DNA of 64,000 nt from an uncultured Duncaniella sp. (GTDB lineage Bacteria; Bacteroidota; Bacteroidia; Bacteroidales; Muribaculaceae): NCBI GenBank assembly GCA_910589485.1, contig CAJUSW010000015.1, forward strand, positions 4,910-68,909. The letters are read 5' to 3'. Under the pieces are notes generated by a model, which saw only the letters and a program-made list of their open reading frames with translations, was not told the DNA's origin and made no database searches. The translations under genes were made by a program, and so were the position numbers. Positions 38,492-46,861 of this stretch are shown here, piece by piece. Positions within the stretch are counted from its first letter, which is position 1, and each line of letters begins with the position of its first letter.

Positions 38492-41020
38492 ATGAAGAAA
38501 TACCGACATATAATCACATTCCTTATAGGGCTCGTGGCGATTGCCGTGATAGCCTTTGCATTTTTCTATCCCGATGCCGTGCAGGGAAATGAGTTGCGCC
38601 AGCACGATATGCAGCAGGGCGTGGCCAACTCCCACGAGATACTCTCCTACATGGAGCAGACCGGAGCCGATACTCCCCGGTGGACCAACTCGCTCTTCTC
38701 CGGAATGCCTACGTTCCAGATCAAGCCTACCTACGGATCATCCTCGCTCTACAGCTGGGTCAACGGTGTGATGGGGCTCGGGCTTCCGTCCCCCTCCTCG
38801 CTCATAGCCATGATGATGGTGGGATTCTTTATCCTGCTCATAGCCATGGACATGAAATGGTATGTGGCGCTGATAGGAGCCGTGGCCTACGGGTTCTCCA
38901 CCTATTTCGTCATAATCATCGGGGCCGGACATATATGGAAATTCGTTACGTTGGCCTATGTGCCCCCCACTGTAGCGGGCGTGATCCTGTGTTACCGAGG
39001 CCGGTATATGCTCGGCGGTGCCATGGCCGCGTTCTTCGCCATGATGCAGATTGCCAACAATCACGTGCAGATGTCCTATTATTTCCTGTATGTGATACTC
39101 GGTATAGCCGTGGCTTTTCTGGTGTCGGCTTACAAGAATAAGGCTCTTGCCACGTGGGGCAAGGCCACAGGCGTACTCGCCGTAGCAGCCGTGCTCGCCG
39201 TAGCCGCCAATATGCCCAATCTTTACAACACCTACGAGTACTCCAAGGAGACCATGCGTGGCCGTCATTCCGAGCTCACAGTGCCCGGCACCCAGGCTTC
39301 AGGCTCATCGGCCGGACTCGACAAGGATTATATCACCCAGTACAGCTATCAGCCTTCCGAGACATTCTCGCTGTTGATCCCTAACATCAAGGGCGGAGCC
39401 TCGGCGCGTCCCGAAAAGGGGGAGTTCAAGGCCATGAACCTCGCGGAACTCGATGATGCCAGGGGGTATGGACAGATGGAACAGCAGTATCTCTCCTACA
39501 TGAGCCAGTATTTCGGTGATCCCGAGGGTACCAACGGCCCCGTATATGTTGGCGCATTGATATTTGCCCTCTTCCTGGTGGGATGCGTGATAGTGAAAGG
39601 CCCGTTGAAATGGGCGCTGGTTGCTCTCTCGGTGTTCTCGATAGTGCTCGCCTGGGGACGTCATGCCATGTCGTTTACCGATCTGATGCTCTCCGTGGCC
39701 CCGATGTACAGCAAGTTCCGCACCGTGGAAAGTATACTTGTGATAGCCGAGTTCACCATGCCGTTGCTCGCCGTGATGGCCCTCCAGCAGATTGTCACCA
39801 CGCCCGATCCGATGGCGCGTTACCGCAAGCCGGTGATGTGGTGCTTCGGCATAACGCTTGGCCTCTGCCTGATAGGTTGGCTTGCTCCGGGGCTGTTTGG
39901 CTCGGTGATCACCGACAATGACCGCTCGATTGACGGCTACATCACCTCGGCCCTCATGCAGCAGGGCTATGACAGCGCCACCGCCCGCCAGTTCTCGTTG
40001 AGCAACCCCGATATATATGCCGCCGTCGAGTCATTGCGTGGCGGTCTTGTGTCGGCCGATGCCCTCCGCAGCCTTATTGTGGCCGGTCTGGGCGGTGTGT
40101 TCCTCATGCTTTTCATGATGGGAAGGCTCAAGACCGTCCCTGCCGTGACGGTAATAGGAGTGATAGTGCTACTGGACCTCTATACTGTCAATAAGCGCTA
40201 TCTGAGCCACGATAGCTTCGCCCCCAAACAGCTCACTGTGGGTGCTCCCATAGCCAAGACTCCGGCCGATGAGGTTATACTGCGTGACTCCACGCTGAAC
40301 TACAGGGTGATGGACATTCCACGCTTCTACAGCGCCGATCCGTCCTATTACCACAAGACTATAGGCGGGTATCATGCCGCCAAGCTCACCCGCTACCAGG
40401 ATCTTATCGACCGTCACCTCGCCAACTTCACCCGCGGACAGCAGACCGATGCCGACTGGAATGTGCTGAATATGCTCAATGCCCGCTACGTGGTGGGGAT
40501 GGACGGACAGCCTCTCTATAACCCCGAGGCTCTCGGAAATGCCTGGTGGGTGGAGAATGTGGCATACGTCGATGGTGCCGACCGCGAGATGGAGGGACTG
40601 TCACGTATCGATCCGTCCCGCAACGCCGTAGCCGATAGCCGTTTCCGCTCGGCGCTCGGCGATGGCTGTACTGTAACGCCCGGCGATACCATCTACGAGA
40701 CCACCTATGCCCCCGACTGTCTCACCTACAAGGCCCGCACGGCCAAGGGTGGAGTGGCAGTGTTCTCCGAGGTGTTCTTCCCGTGGGGATGGACCGCTAC
40801 AATCGACGGAAATCCCGCCGAGATAGGCCGTGTCAACTATCTGCTCCGTGCCCTCAAGGTGCCCGCCGGAGAGCATGAGATTGTGATGACTTTCGATCCG
40901 CAATCCACCCACACCGCCTCCACCGTGGCAAGCGTGTCGATCATACTGATATACATTCTGCTTGCCGGCGCGCTGGTGTTGACCTTCCGTCCGACGCTGC
41001 TTCCGGGTAAAAAGAAATGA
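38492..41020 (+). CDS. YfhO-like polytopic membrane protein
   Basis: The 842-aa protein has about a dozen hydrophobic segments (for example residues 9-27, 108-124, 128-146 and 148-170) and a soluble region near the C-terminus, ending in a last helix (VASVSIILIYILLAGALVLTF) and a basic tail. The N-terminal loop DAVQGNELRQHDMQQGVANSHEI and the PRWTNSLFSGMPTFQI segment are typical of the Bacteroidota YfhO family, which is related to GT-C fold glycosyltransferases. Homologues are implicated in glycosylation of surface polymers; the substrate here is unknown. Its stop overlaps the next ATG (ATGA). Confidence 0.85.
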   Translation: MKKYRHIITFLIGLVAIAVIAFAFFYPDAVQGNELRQHDMQQGVANSHEILSYMEQTGADTPRWTNSLFSGMPTFQIKPTYGSSSLYSWVNGVMGLGLPSPSSLIAMMMVGFFILLIAMDMKWYVALIGAVAYGFSTYFVIIIGAGHIWKFVTLAYVPPTVAGVILCYRGRYMLGGAMAAFFAMMQIANNHVQMSYYFLYVILGIAVAFLVSAYKNKALATWGKATGVLAVAAVLAVAANMPNLYNTYEYSKETMRGRHSELTVPGTQASGSSAGLDKDYITQYSYQPSETFSLLIPNIKGGASARPEKGEFKAMNLAELDDARGYGQMEQQYLSYMSQYFGDPEGTNGPVYVGALIFALFLVGCVIVKGPLKWALVALSVFSIVLAWGRHAMSFTDLMLSVAPMYSKFRTVESILVIAEFTMPLLAVMALQQIVTTPDPMARYRKPVMWCFGITLGLCLIGWLAPGLFGSVITDNDRSIDGYITSALMQQGYDSATARQFSLSNPDIYAAVESLRGGLVSADALRSLIVAGLGGVFLMLFMMGRLKTVPAVTVIGVIVLLDLYTVNKRYLSHDSFAPKQLTVGAPIAKTPADEVILRDSTLNYRVMDIPRFYSADPSYYHKTIGGYHAAKLTRYQDLIDRHLANFTRGQQTDADWNVLNMLNARYVVGMDGQPLYNPEALGNAWWVENVAYVDGADREMEGLSRIDPSRNAVADSRFRSALGDGCTVTPGDTIYETTYAPDCLTYKARTAKGGVAVFSEVFFPWGWTATIDGNPAEIGRVNYLLRALKVPAGEHEIVMTFDPQSTHTASTVASVSIILIYILLAGALVLTFRPTLLPGKKK

Positions 41021-41502
41021 TCCCTTGTCCCCGCGTTATCAAGCGATGGTGGCGGAGCCGTGGCCACGGAGTCCATTCTCCGTTTGCGTTCCGCTTTATC
41101 CGTAATGTGCTGTGCGACAACGGTGACTACTATTCCTATTCGCTCATCGACGGGTTGCATGACGACTCGGCGTGGCTGAAACTCCTCTTCCGCCTGGTGT
41201 GCGAGTTTGAGCCGGCCGTGGTCGAGGCCTCAGGGCTTTCGGTCAATGAACGGGCCGTAATCTCGCTTGCCGACAGCCGTGTGAGTGTCGATGAGTCCGG
41301 ACAGTCAGTCCCGGGATGCCTCACACTCGTCGGTCACGACGGCATGAGGGTGACAGTGGTCCGTGATATCCATGCCGGAGCCGGCACGTGGAGCCACGTG
41401 GTGGACAGCATGGTCTCGGGCATGACATTTTCCAATGGCCGGGTAGGGGTGGCCGTTCCCAGGGCCGATCTGCCACGGCAGGATTTTGATGTGAGATTCT
41501 GA
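41017..41502 (+). CDS. Hypothetical protein with methyltransferase-like N-terminal motif
   Basis: The 161-aa protein begins RVIKRWWRSRGHGVHSPFAFRFIRNVL, a motif (HGxHSPFxF) found at the start of a Bacteroidota family of SAM-dependent methyltransferase-like proteins. The usual glycine-rich SAM loop is not visible; VVEASGLSVNERAVISLAD sits where it would be. The protein is also shorter than the family members I know (about 240-260 aa). It may be a degenerate or specialised relative. It overlaps the YfhO-like gene by 4 nt and the xerD start by 1 nt, so it is translated within the same operon. Confidence 0.65.
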   Translation: MIPCPRVIKRWWRSRGHGVHSPFAFRFIRNVLCDNGDYYSYSLIDGLHDDSAWLKLLFRLVCEFEPAVVEASGLSVNERAVISLADSRVSVDESGQSVPGCLTLVGHDGMRVTVVRDIHAGAGTWSHVVDSMVSGMTFSNGRVGVAVPRADLPRQDFDVRF

Positions 41503-42467
41503 TGCGTTCCATTCTTGATATTGACCGTCTGCTTGACGGCTACACCGCCTATCTGCTCCTTGAGCAGGGCCTGTCCGACAACACCCGTGAGTGTTACCGG
41601 CGCGATGTGTCGCGTCTGCTCGCATGGCTTGCCGCGGGAGGGACTATAGTTGTGCCGGCCAAGCCGGAAGATGGGTCGGATCTTCCTCCGGTTTCGCCTA
41701 TCCCACTGAGGGATGTCACCCTCGACACTCTCCGCCTCTACCTCGGCGATCTCAACGATGTGGGTATCGCTGTGAGGAGCCGGGCCAGGATCGTGGCCTC
41801 GTTGCGGTCGTTCTTCAACTATCTGTTCATCGAGGAATATCTTCCAGCCAATCCTGCCGAACTGCTCGAGACCCCCAAGGTGGGGATGCATCTCCCCGAG
41901 GTGCTGACCGTTGAGGAGATCGACGACATGATCGCTTCAATCGACTACAGCAAGGAGGAGTGCAAGCGCGATAGGGCCATGATGGAGGTGCTGTATGGTT
42001 GCGGATTGCGCGTGAGCGAGCTCATCACGCTCGAGATCTCCAAGATATACCCTTCCGAGGGTTTCCTGGTGGTGCGTGGCAAGGGGGACAAGGAGAGGGT
42101 AGTGCCCATGTCGGAAACCTCCATCGAGGAGATCGCATCGTGGCTCGAGGACCGTGCCCGCATGAAAGTGAAGCCCGGTGACGAGAACATCCTGTTTCTC
42201 AATCGCCGTGGAGGCCGGCTCACCCGCCAGCGCGCATTCCAGATAGTCAAGGGATTGGCCGAGGCTGCCGGAATACGCAAGACTATCTCGCCCCACACCC
42301 TCCGCCACTCTTTCGCCACCCATCTGCTCGAGGGTGGAGCCAATCTCCGTGCCATCCAGCAGATGCTCGGCCACGAATCCATCGCCACCACTCAGATCTA
42401 CATCCACCTCGACGCCACCGCCCTCCGCTCCGACATCCTCAAGTATCATCCCCGCAACCACAACTGA
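41502..42467 (+). CDS. xerD: Tyrosine recombinase XerD
   Basis: The 321-aa site-specific recombinase resolves chromosome dimers with XerC at the dif site. Catalytic residues are complete: R170 (GCGLRVSELI), K194 (RGKGDKERVVP), H265 and R268 (SPHTLRHSFATHLLEGG), H291 (LGHESIATTQIYIH) and nucleophile Y300. An insertion of about 20 residues in the N-terminal SAM-like domain (roughly 46-68, PAKPEDGSDLPPVSP) makes it longer than the usual XerD of about 300 aa. XerD is favoured over XerC by the long LLEGGANLRAIQQMLGHESIATTQIYIH block, but paralogues exist in this phylum. No dif-like site was searched for here. Confidence 0.88.
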   Translation: MRSILDIDRLLDGYTAYLLLEQGLSDNTRECYRRDVSRLLAWLAAGGTIVVPAKPEDGSDLPPVSPIPLRDVTLDTLRLYLGDLNDVGIAVRSRARIVASLRSFFNYLFIEEYLPANPAELLETPKVGMHLPEVLTVEEIDDMIASIDYSKEECKRDRAMMEVLYGCGLRVSELITLEISKIYPSEGFLVVRGKGDKERVVPMSETSIEEIASWLEDRARMKVKPGDENILFLNRRGGRLTRQRAFQIVKGLAEAAGIRKTISPHTLRHSFATHLLEGGANLRAIQQMLGHESIATTQIYIHLDATALRSDILKYHPRNHN

Positions 42468-42527
42468 CCCGATTTCAAGGACAATTCACTGAAACGGTCA
42501 TTGACTGGACAACACACAATAATATAC

Positions 42528-44609
42528 ATGAATACGATGAAACATCTGAAAACGCTTGTGGTCTTGATCGCCACCATCAGCGGAGTTGTTGCCGCCAGGG
42601 CTATAGTACCTCAGGTAGACTACCAAGCGCGATGGTATTCCGTCAATGAAGTGGAGATGGGTAATGATGTCACAAGGGTGGGTGTCACACTCACCAACCA
42701 ACCGGGTTACTGGTGTCGCCTCGATTCTTCGACAGTGCTTGTTGACCGGGCTACCGGGAAGGAGTATGTGGTCATTGGGGCCGAGGGCATGACGCTCGGT
42801 GACAAGGTGTGGATGCCGGCTGAAGGAAGGTATGAAGCCACGCTCATCTTTGAGCCTCTTCCTGAAGGGGTGAAGGTGGTGGATATGATAGAGAAAAGCA
42901 ATCCTGAGCAGACTGATGTAATTTATGGGATACACCTTACGAAAGAGCGTGATCCACGGCCACAGAAACAGTCGGTACCTATGCTTGACGTTCCCGCTTG
43001 GGATGGCTTTAATGCCGACCTGTATCGAGATATGGATTTTGTGAGTCCTGGAGCCACCGCACATATTATCGGCAAGATTGACAACTATGTGCCTCAACTC
43101 GGATATTCGGTGGTCAAGATCATAGGTCATGACCAACTCAATCTGACTGATAATGTGACTGTGGCTGACATCGATTCTACTGGGGCGTTTGTGACCGACG
43201 TACCGTTGTCTCACCCTCAGAAACTTCAGTTGTCATACGGCGACCGCTACGCTTCGCTGTTCCTGATGCCGGGCGACACCTTGAGATATACCACTACTAC
43301 CTTGCAGGAGTACAAGGACGGAGACCGGGTCCCTGCTTATTCGCTGTATGATGGAGGAGAGTCAGCCGGTGTGAACATCGCGGTTGAATCACTGGCCGAT
43401 AGTTTGAGCCGATATAAGTTAAGATATGGTGTGTGGACGGGTATTTTGGAGCAACCCGACAGTGTGCTCGCATGCAAGGACAGAATGGCCGACAATGTAC
43501 GCGGTGCCATCGGATATCTCAATCGCGTAATACCTATGCTTGACCTGTCTCAGAGGCAGAAAGATTTGTTGTTTACCATGTCGCTTACTGACCTGTTTCT
43601 CCAGATCGAGGATATGGGGATGCGGTATCGTGATAAGATATACGATCATGTAATGTCGGAAGAAGGCAATGTAAAGCGTGAGGGTAATCCTGATTTTATG
43701 GCCATGGGTGATTCTGTATATTACAGTGGTATGCAGGATTTCATCGGGCTTATATATGATAATCCTCTGGTGATGTGTGGTGAATGGATCGTAATCAATA
43801 GGGCTGCCTTCAGCCCTATGTTCCGCACCCAGAATATGGTGGCCGGAGGGGTAGTGGGAATAGAACCTGTCAACGGTACATTACAGGCTATTGAGGAAAC
43901 CTTGGTGGGAGATGGCGAAAGTCGCACGGATAGATTGCGGATATTTGATGAACGCAGACGAAAAATTCTCGGTCTGGGATCATGCTTCATGTCGGAACTA
44001 CTGACGACCCAATATCTCGTGCATCGTTTTGTCGTCAGTGGAGAGGACTCCGTGAACCCTTTGGAGGAATATTGTGAACTGGCGTCCTGTCTTATGCCTC
44101 TGGTCTCGCATAAGGCTCTCGCCCGCAATGTAATCGATGGGATCGCAAAGATGGCGTTGGAGACAGGCATGAAAAATGCTTCAAGTGCGACACCCGCTGA
44201 TGACTCACGCTCTATCGCTGATGTGTCTGAAGTGCTTGCAAATATAGTGGAACCATATAAGGGAGAGGTGGTATATGTGGATATATGGGCCTTTTGGTGT
44301 GGTCCATGCCGCAGTGGGATACTTGCTATAAAGGATCTGGTAAAGGAATATTCCGATAAGCCTTTCAAGGTTGTATATGTGGCTGAAGACACCGGCAAGG
44401 TACAGTGTGAGCGATGGCTCGATGAGAATGGGATAGAGGGCGAACGTGTTTACGTGTCGACCGATGCATACGCGCGTCTTTCATCGGATTTCAACATCAG
44501 TGGGATTCCCTTTGGCATACTGATAGCCAAGGATGGTAGGATAGTCGACGAGGGACATGTGCGTCTGTCGTTTGATGGCGGACGGCTCGAAAGGCTGGTG
44601 TCCGAGTGA
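42528..44609 (+). CDS. Exported protein with C-terminal thioredoxin fold
   Basis: The protein of about 693 aa (ATG 42528; 42537 is an alternative) has a signal peptide (MKHLKTLVVLIATISGVVAARA). A long N-terminal region of about 550 residues with beta-rich and helical parts shows no recognised domain. The C-terminal thioredoxin-like domain (about residues 575-693) has YVDIWAFWCGPCRSGILAI, so the CGPC active site is intact, and a cis-Pro loop near FNISGIPFGILIAKDG. It is probably a periplasmic thiol-disulfide protein of the TlpA/ResA type with an accessory domain. Codon use is AT-richer than in xerD just before it. Confidence 0.8.
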   Translation: MNTMKHLKTLVVLIATISGVVAARAIVPQVDYQARWYSVNEVEMGNDVTRVGVTLTNQPGYWCRLDSSTVLVDRATGKEYVVIGAEGMTLGDKVWMPAEGRYEATLIFEPLPEGVKVVDMIEKSNPEQTDVIYGIHLTKERDPRPQKQSVPMLDVPAWDGFNADLYRDMDFVSPGATAHIIGKIDNYVPQLGYSVVKIIGHDQLNLTDNVTVADIDSTGAFVTDVPLSHPQKLQLSYGDRYASLFLMPGDTLRYTTTTLQEYKDGDRVPAYSLYDGGESAGVNIAVESLADSLSRYKLRYGVWTGILEQPDSVLACKDRMADNVRGAIGYLNRVIPMLDLSQRQKDLLFTMSLTDLFLQIEDMGMRYRDKIYDHVMSEEGNVKREGNPDFMAMGDSVYYSGMQDFIGLIYDNPLVMCGEWIVINRAAFSPMFRTQNMVAGGVVGIEPVNGTLQAIEETLVGDGESRTDRLRIFDERRRKILGLGSCFMSELLTTQYLVHRFVVSGEDSVNPLEEYCELASCLMPLVSHKALARNVIDGIAKMALETGMKNASSATPADDSRSIADVSEVLANIVEPYKGEVVYVDIWAFWCGPCRSGILAIKDLVKEYSDKPFKVVYVAEDTGKVQCERWLDENGIEGERVYVSTDAYARLSSDFNISGIPFGILIAKDGRIVDEGHVRLSFDGGRLERLVSE

Positions 44610-44711
44610 TTTCATGGCCGTAAAATCTGCTTATACGGTGCTTATCACATACCAAACTTCACAGGCATTAACACAATTAACACCCTATAAATAAAATATT
44701 TTGCAGATATT

Positions 44712-44742
44712 TTTGAAAATCAAAAGATTTTCGATAACTTTG
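44712..44742 (+). promoter_or_regulatory. Promoter of the DUF177-rpmF-fabH operon
   Basis: TTTG (44712-44715), 19 nt, TAACTTTG (44735-44742) is a perfect consensus match. Transcription would start near 44749, about 19 nt before the GTG start of the first gene. Confidence 0.85.
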
Positions 44743-44767
44743 CACAGTTTTTTCAACCGATATTGTC

Positions 44768-45391
44768 GTGGGAAAGTTATCAGCATTCAGCGTCCCGCTT
44801 AAGACGATGCCCGAGGGCACCCAGGAATTTGCCTATCATCTCGATAAGCAATTCTTTGTCACAATGGAAAGTACCGATGTGCATGACGCCAATCTTGAAG
44901 TCAAGCTCACCGTGGTACACAAGCATGATCTATATGATCTGGCCTTCCATATCACAGGTACGGTCACACTCATCTGCGACCGTTGTCTTGACGACCTGAT
45001 ACTGCCGATCGACACTACCTACGACATTGCAGTGAAGTATGGCGACGACTACGATGAGACCGATGAGCTCCTGATTATCCCTCAGAGCGACAACTCTCTC
45101 AACGTGTCCTACATGATATACGACACTGTGTCGCTGGCCATCCCGCTGAAGCATGTCCACCCCATGGGAAAATGCAACAGGGCGATGAGCGCGCTTCTAC
45201 GCAAGCACCGTGCCCTCAAGGATGATGAGGATGCCGAGCTGGCCGAAACGCTCATCGACGAGATGGAGACGATGGACGATTCATCCGCCACCGATGACGC
45301 TCCCGGAGCTGCTTCGGCCGACGGTGCAACCGATCCCCGTTGGGACGGATTGAAGAAACTTTCGGGTAAACTTCCCGACTCTGACGATTGA
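44768..45391 (+). CDS. DUF177 (YceD) family protein
   Basis: The 207-aa protein has the DUF177 core: LTVVHKHDLYDLAFHITGTVTLICDRCLDDLILPIDTTYDIAVKY with the CxxC pair (CDRC), then YMIYDTVSLAIPLKHVHPMGKC. An acidic, low-complexity tail of about 50 residues follows. YceD-type proteins precede rpmF in most bacteria and are linked to 23S rRNA handling. The start is GTG at 44768 (GTG-GGA-AAG), the only codon fitting the promoter and the family N-terminus. rpmF follows after 41 nt. Confidence 0.9.
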   Translation: MGKLSAFSVPLKTMPEGTQEFAYHLDKQFFVTMESTDVHDANLEVKLTVVHKHDLYDLAFHITGTVTLICDRCLDDLILPIDTTYDIAVKYGDDYDETDELLIIPQSDNSLNVSYMIYDTVSLAIPLKHVHPMGKCNRAMSALLRKHRALKDDEDAELAETLIDEMETMDDSSATDDAPGAASADGATDPRWDGLKKLSGKLPDSDD

Positions 45392-45432
45392 TATACAATA
45401 ATAGTAACAAATATATAAAACATAAATAAGTC

Positions 45433-45618
45433 ATGGCACATCCTAAACGCAAGCAATCCAAGACCCGTACCGCCAAGCGTCGTACTCACGACAAGGCCGT
45501 AGTCCCCACTTTGGCACTCTGCCCCAACTGCGGTTCATGGCATCTCTATCACACCGTGTGCGGTGAGTGCGGTTACTACCGCGGACGCATCGCCATCGAG
45601 AAGACGGCCGCAGTCTAA
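45433..45618 (+). CDS. rpmF: 50S ribosomal protein L32
   Basis: A 61-aa ribosomal protein of the large subunit. MAHPKRKQSKTRTAKRRTHDK is the basic N-terminus, and the zinc ribbon has Cys pairs CPNCG and CGECGYYRG. Its size is normal. It lies between the DUF177 gene and fabH, the conserved order. Full zinc-binding cysteines mean the C+ form of the protein. Confidence 0.98.
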   Translation: MAHPKRKQSKTRTAKRRTHDKAVVPTLALCPNCGSWHLYHTVCGECGYYRGRIAIEKTAAV

Positions 45619-45671
45619 AGCGCGGATCCCTCGCTCACCGAGTGAAGCGGGAAAAAAAGACAGCCTGGTGC

Positions 45672-45699
45672 CCTGAGCGGTACTCAGGCTTAGTTTTAT
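45672..45699 (+). terminator. Possible terminator/attenuator after rpmF
   Basis: CCTGAG (45672-45677) and CTCAGG (45683-45688) form a stem extended on one side by GCCTG pairing, followed by a T-rich stretch (ttagttttatt). It lies 29 nt before fabH and may only partly stop transcription. Confidence 0.5.
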
Positions 45700-45727
45700 T
45701 ATAAACCAGCCTATTCTATTTTCTATA

Positions 45728-46711
45728 ATGGTACACGCCCGTATCTCAGGCATAGCCTCCTACGCCCCCGACGACATCCTCGACAACGAGATGCTGTCCA
45801 AGATGGTGGACACCAACGATGAGTGGATCACCACACGCGTGGGTATCAAGGAACGCCGAATACTCAAAGATCCCTCGAAGGGTTCATCCTTCATGGGCAT
45901 AAAATGTGTGGAGCGTCTGCTCGAATCCACCGGTACAAAACCCGAAGAAGTGGATCTGCTCATCTGCGCCACATCCAACCCCGACTATCGTTTCCCCTCC
46001 ACCGGTTCTATCATAGCCCATGGTTGCGGTCTCTCCAACGCTTACGCCTACGACGTTCAGGCCGCCTGTGCAGGATTCCTCGTAGCCCTTCAGGACGGTG
46101 CAGCCTACGTGCGCTCCGGTCTCCGCAAGAAGGTAGTGGTTGTTGCCGCCGAGAAGATGTCATCCATGACCGACTATACCGACCGTGCCACATGTCCCCT
46201 CTTCGGCGACGGTGCAGGAGCAATGCTTCTTGAGCCCTCCGAGGAGAATGTAGGTGTTATCGACGGTGTGTTCCATATCGACGGCGCCGGCCTCGAGCAT
46301 CTGTGGATGCCCGCCGGTGGTTCGGCTCTCCCCGCATCTCACGAGACAGTCGACGCTCACCAGCACTATGTGATCCAGGACGGACGCAATGTCTACAAGA
46401 ACGCTGTGACCGACATGCTCGAGTCTTCGCTCGAGGTAATGGAGAAGAACGGCCTCACCATCGACAATATCGACTGGTTCTGCTCTCACCAGGCCAACCT
46501 CCGCATCATCGAGGCTGTAGGCGGACGCCTCGGCATCGATCCCGCCAAGGTACTTGTCAACATCGAGAAGTACGGCAACACCTCGGCAGCCTCCATCCCC
46601 TTGTGTCTCGACGAGTACAAGGATCGTCTCAAGAAGGGCGACAAGCTCATTCTCACAGCCTTCGGAGCCGGTTTCACATGGGGTGCTCTCTATGTGATCT
46701 GGGACATCTGA
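45728..46711 (+). CDS. fabH: Beta-ketoacyl-ACP synthase III
   Basis: The 327-aa condensing enzyme starts type II fatty-acid synthesis by joining an acyl-CoA to malonyl-ACP. The catalytic triad is Cys114 (QAACAGFLVAL), His254 (SHQANLRII) and Asn284 (YGNTSAASIP). The C-terminal DKLILTAFGAGFTWGA block is typical. In Bacteroidales, branched-chain acyl-CoA primers are likely, but this cannot be read from the sequence. plsX, which often sits between rpmF and fabH elsewhere, is absent here, as usual in this phylum. Two terminator hairpins follow before era. Confidence 0.97.
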   Translation: MVHARISGIASYAPDDILDNEMLSKMVDTNDEWITTRVGIKERRILKDPSKGSSFMGIKCVERLLESTGTKPEEVDLLICATSNPDYRFPSTGSIIAHGCGLSNAYAYDVQAACAGFLVALQDGAAYVRSGLRKKVVVVAAEKMSSMTDYTDRATCPLFGDGAGAMLLEPSEENVGVIDGVFHIDGAGLEHLWMPAGGSALPASHETVDAHQHYVIQDGRNVYKNAVTDMLESSLEVMEKNGLTIDNIDWFCSHQANLRIIEAVGGRLGIDPAKVLVNIEKYGNTSAASIPLCLDEYKDRLKKGDKLILTAFGAGFTWGALYVIWDI

Positions 46712-46720
46712 TAACGTCTC

Positions 46721-46763
46721 TTTTTCATCCGTGCGCATGCCCGGCAGGCGCACGGATGAAAAA
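46721..46763. terminator. Bidirectional hairpin between fabH and era
   Basis: TTTTTCATCCGTGCGC (46721-46736) and GCGCACGGATGAAAAA (46748-46763) form a perfect 16-bp stem with an 11-nt loop. The A/T ends mean it reads as a terminator on either strand. It begins 9 nt after the fabH stop. Confidence 0.85.
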
Positions 46764-46770
46764 TATTTTC

Positions 46771-46805
46771 AAAAATAGCATCTTTTACGGTGCTATTTTT
46801 GTTTT
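46771..46805 (+). terminator. Second terminator before era
   Basis: AAAAATAGCA (46771-46780) and TGCTATTTTT (46791-46800) form a perfect 10-bp stem followed by GTTTT. It lies in tandem with the hairpin at 46721-46763, giving a double barrier between fabH and era. Confidence 0.8.
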
Positions 46806-46861
46806 AATAGCAGTCATCAACTTGTGATGGCTCCGATTATAGTCATCAATACACAATATAT

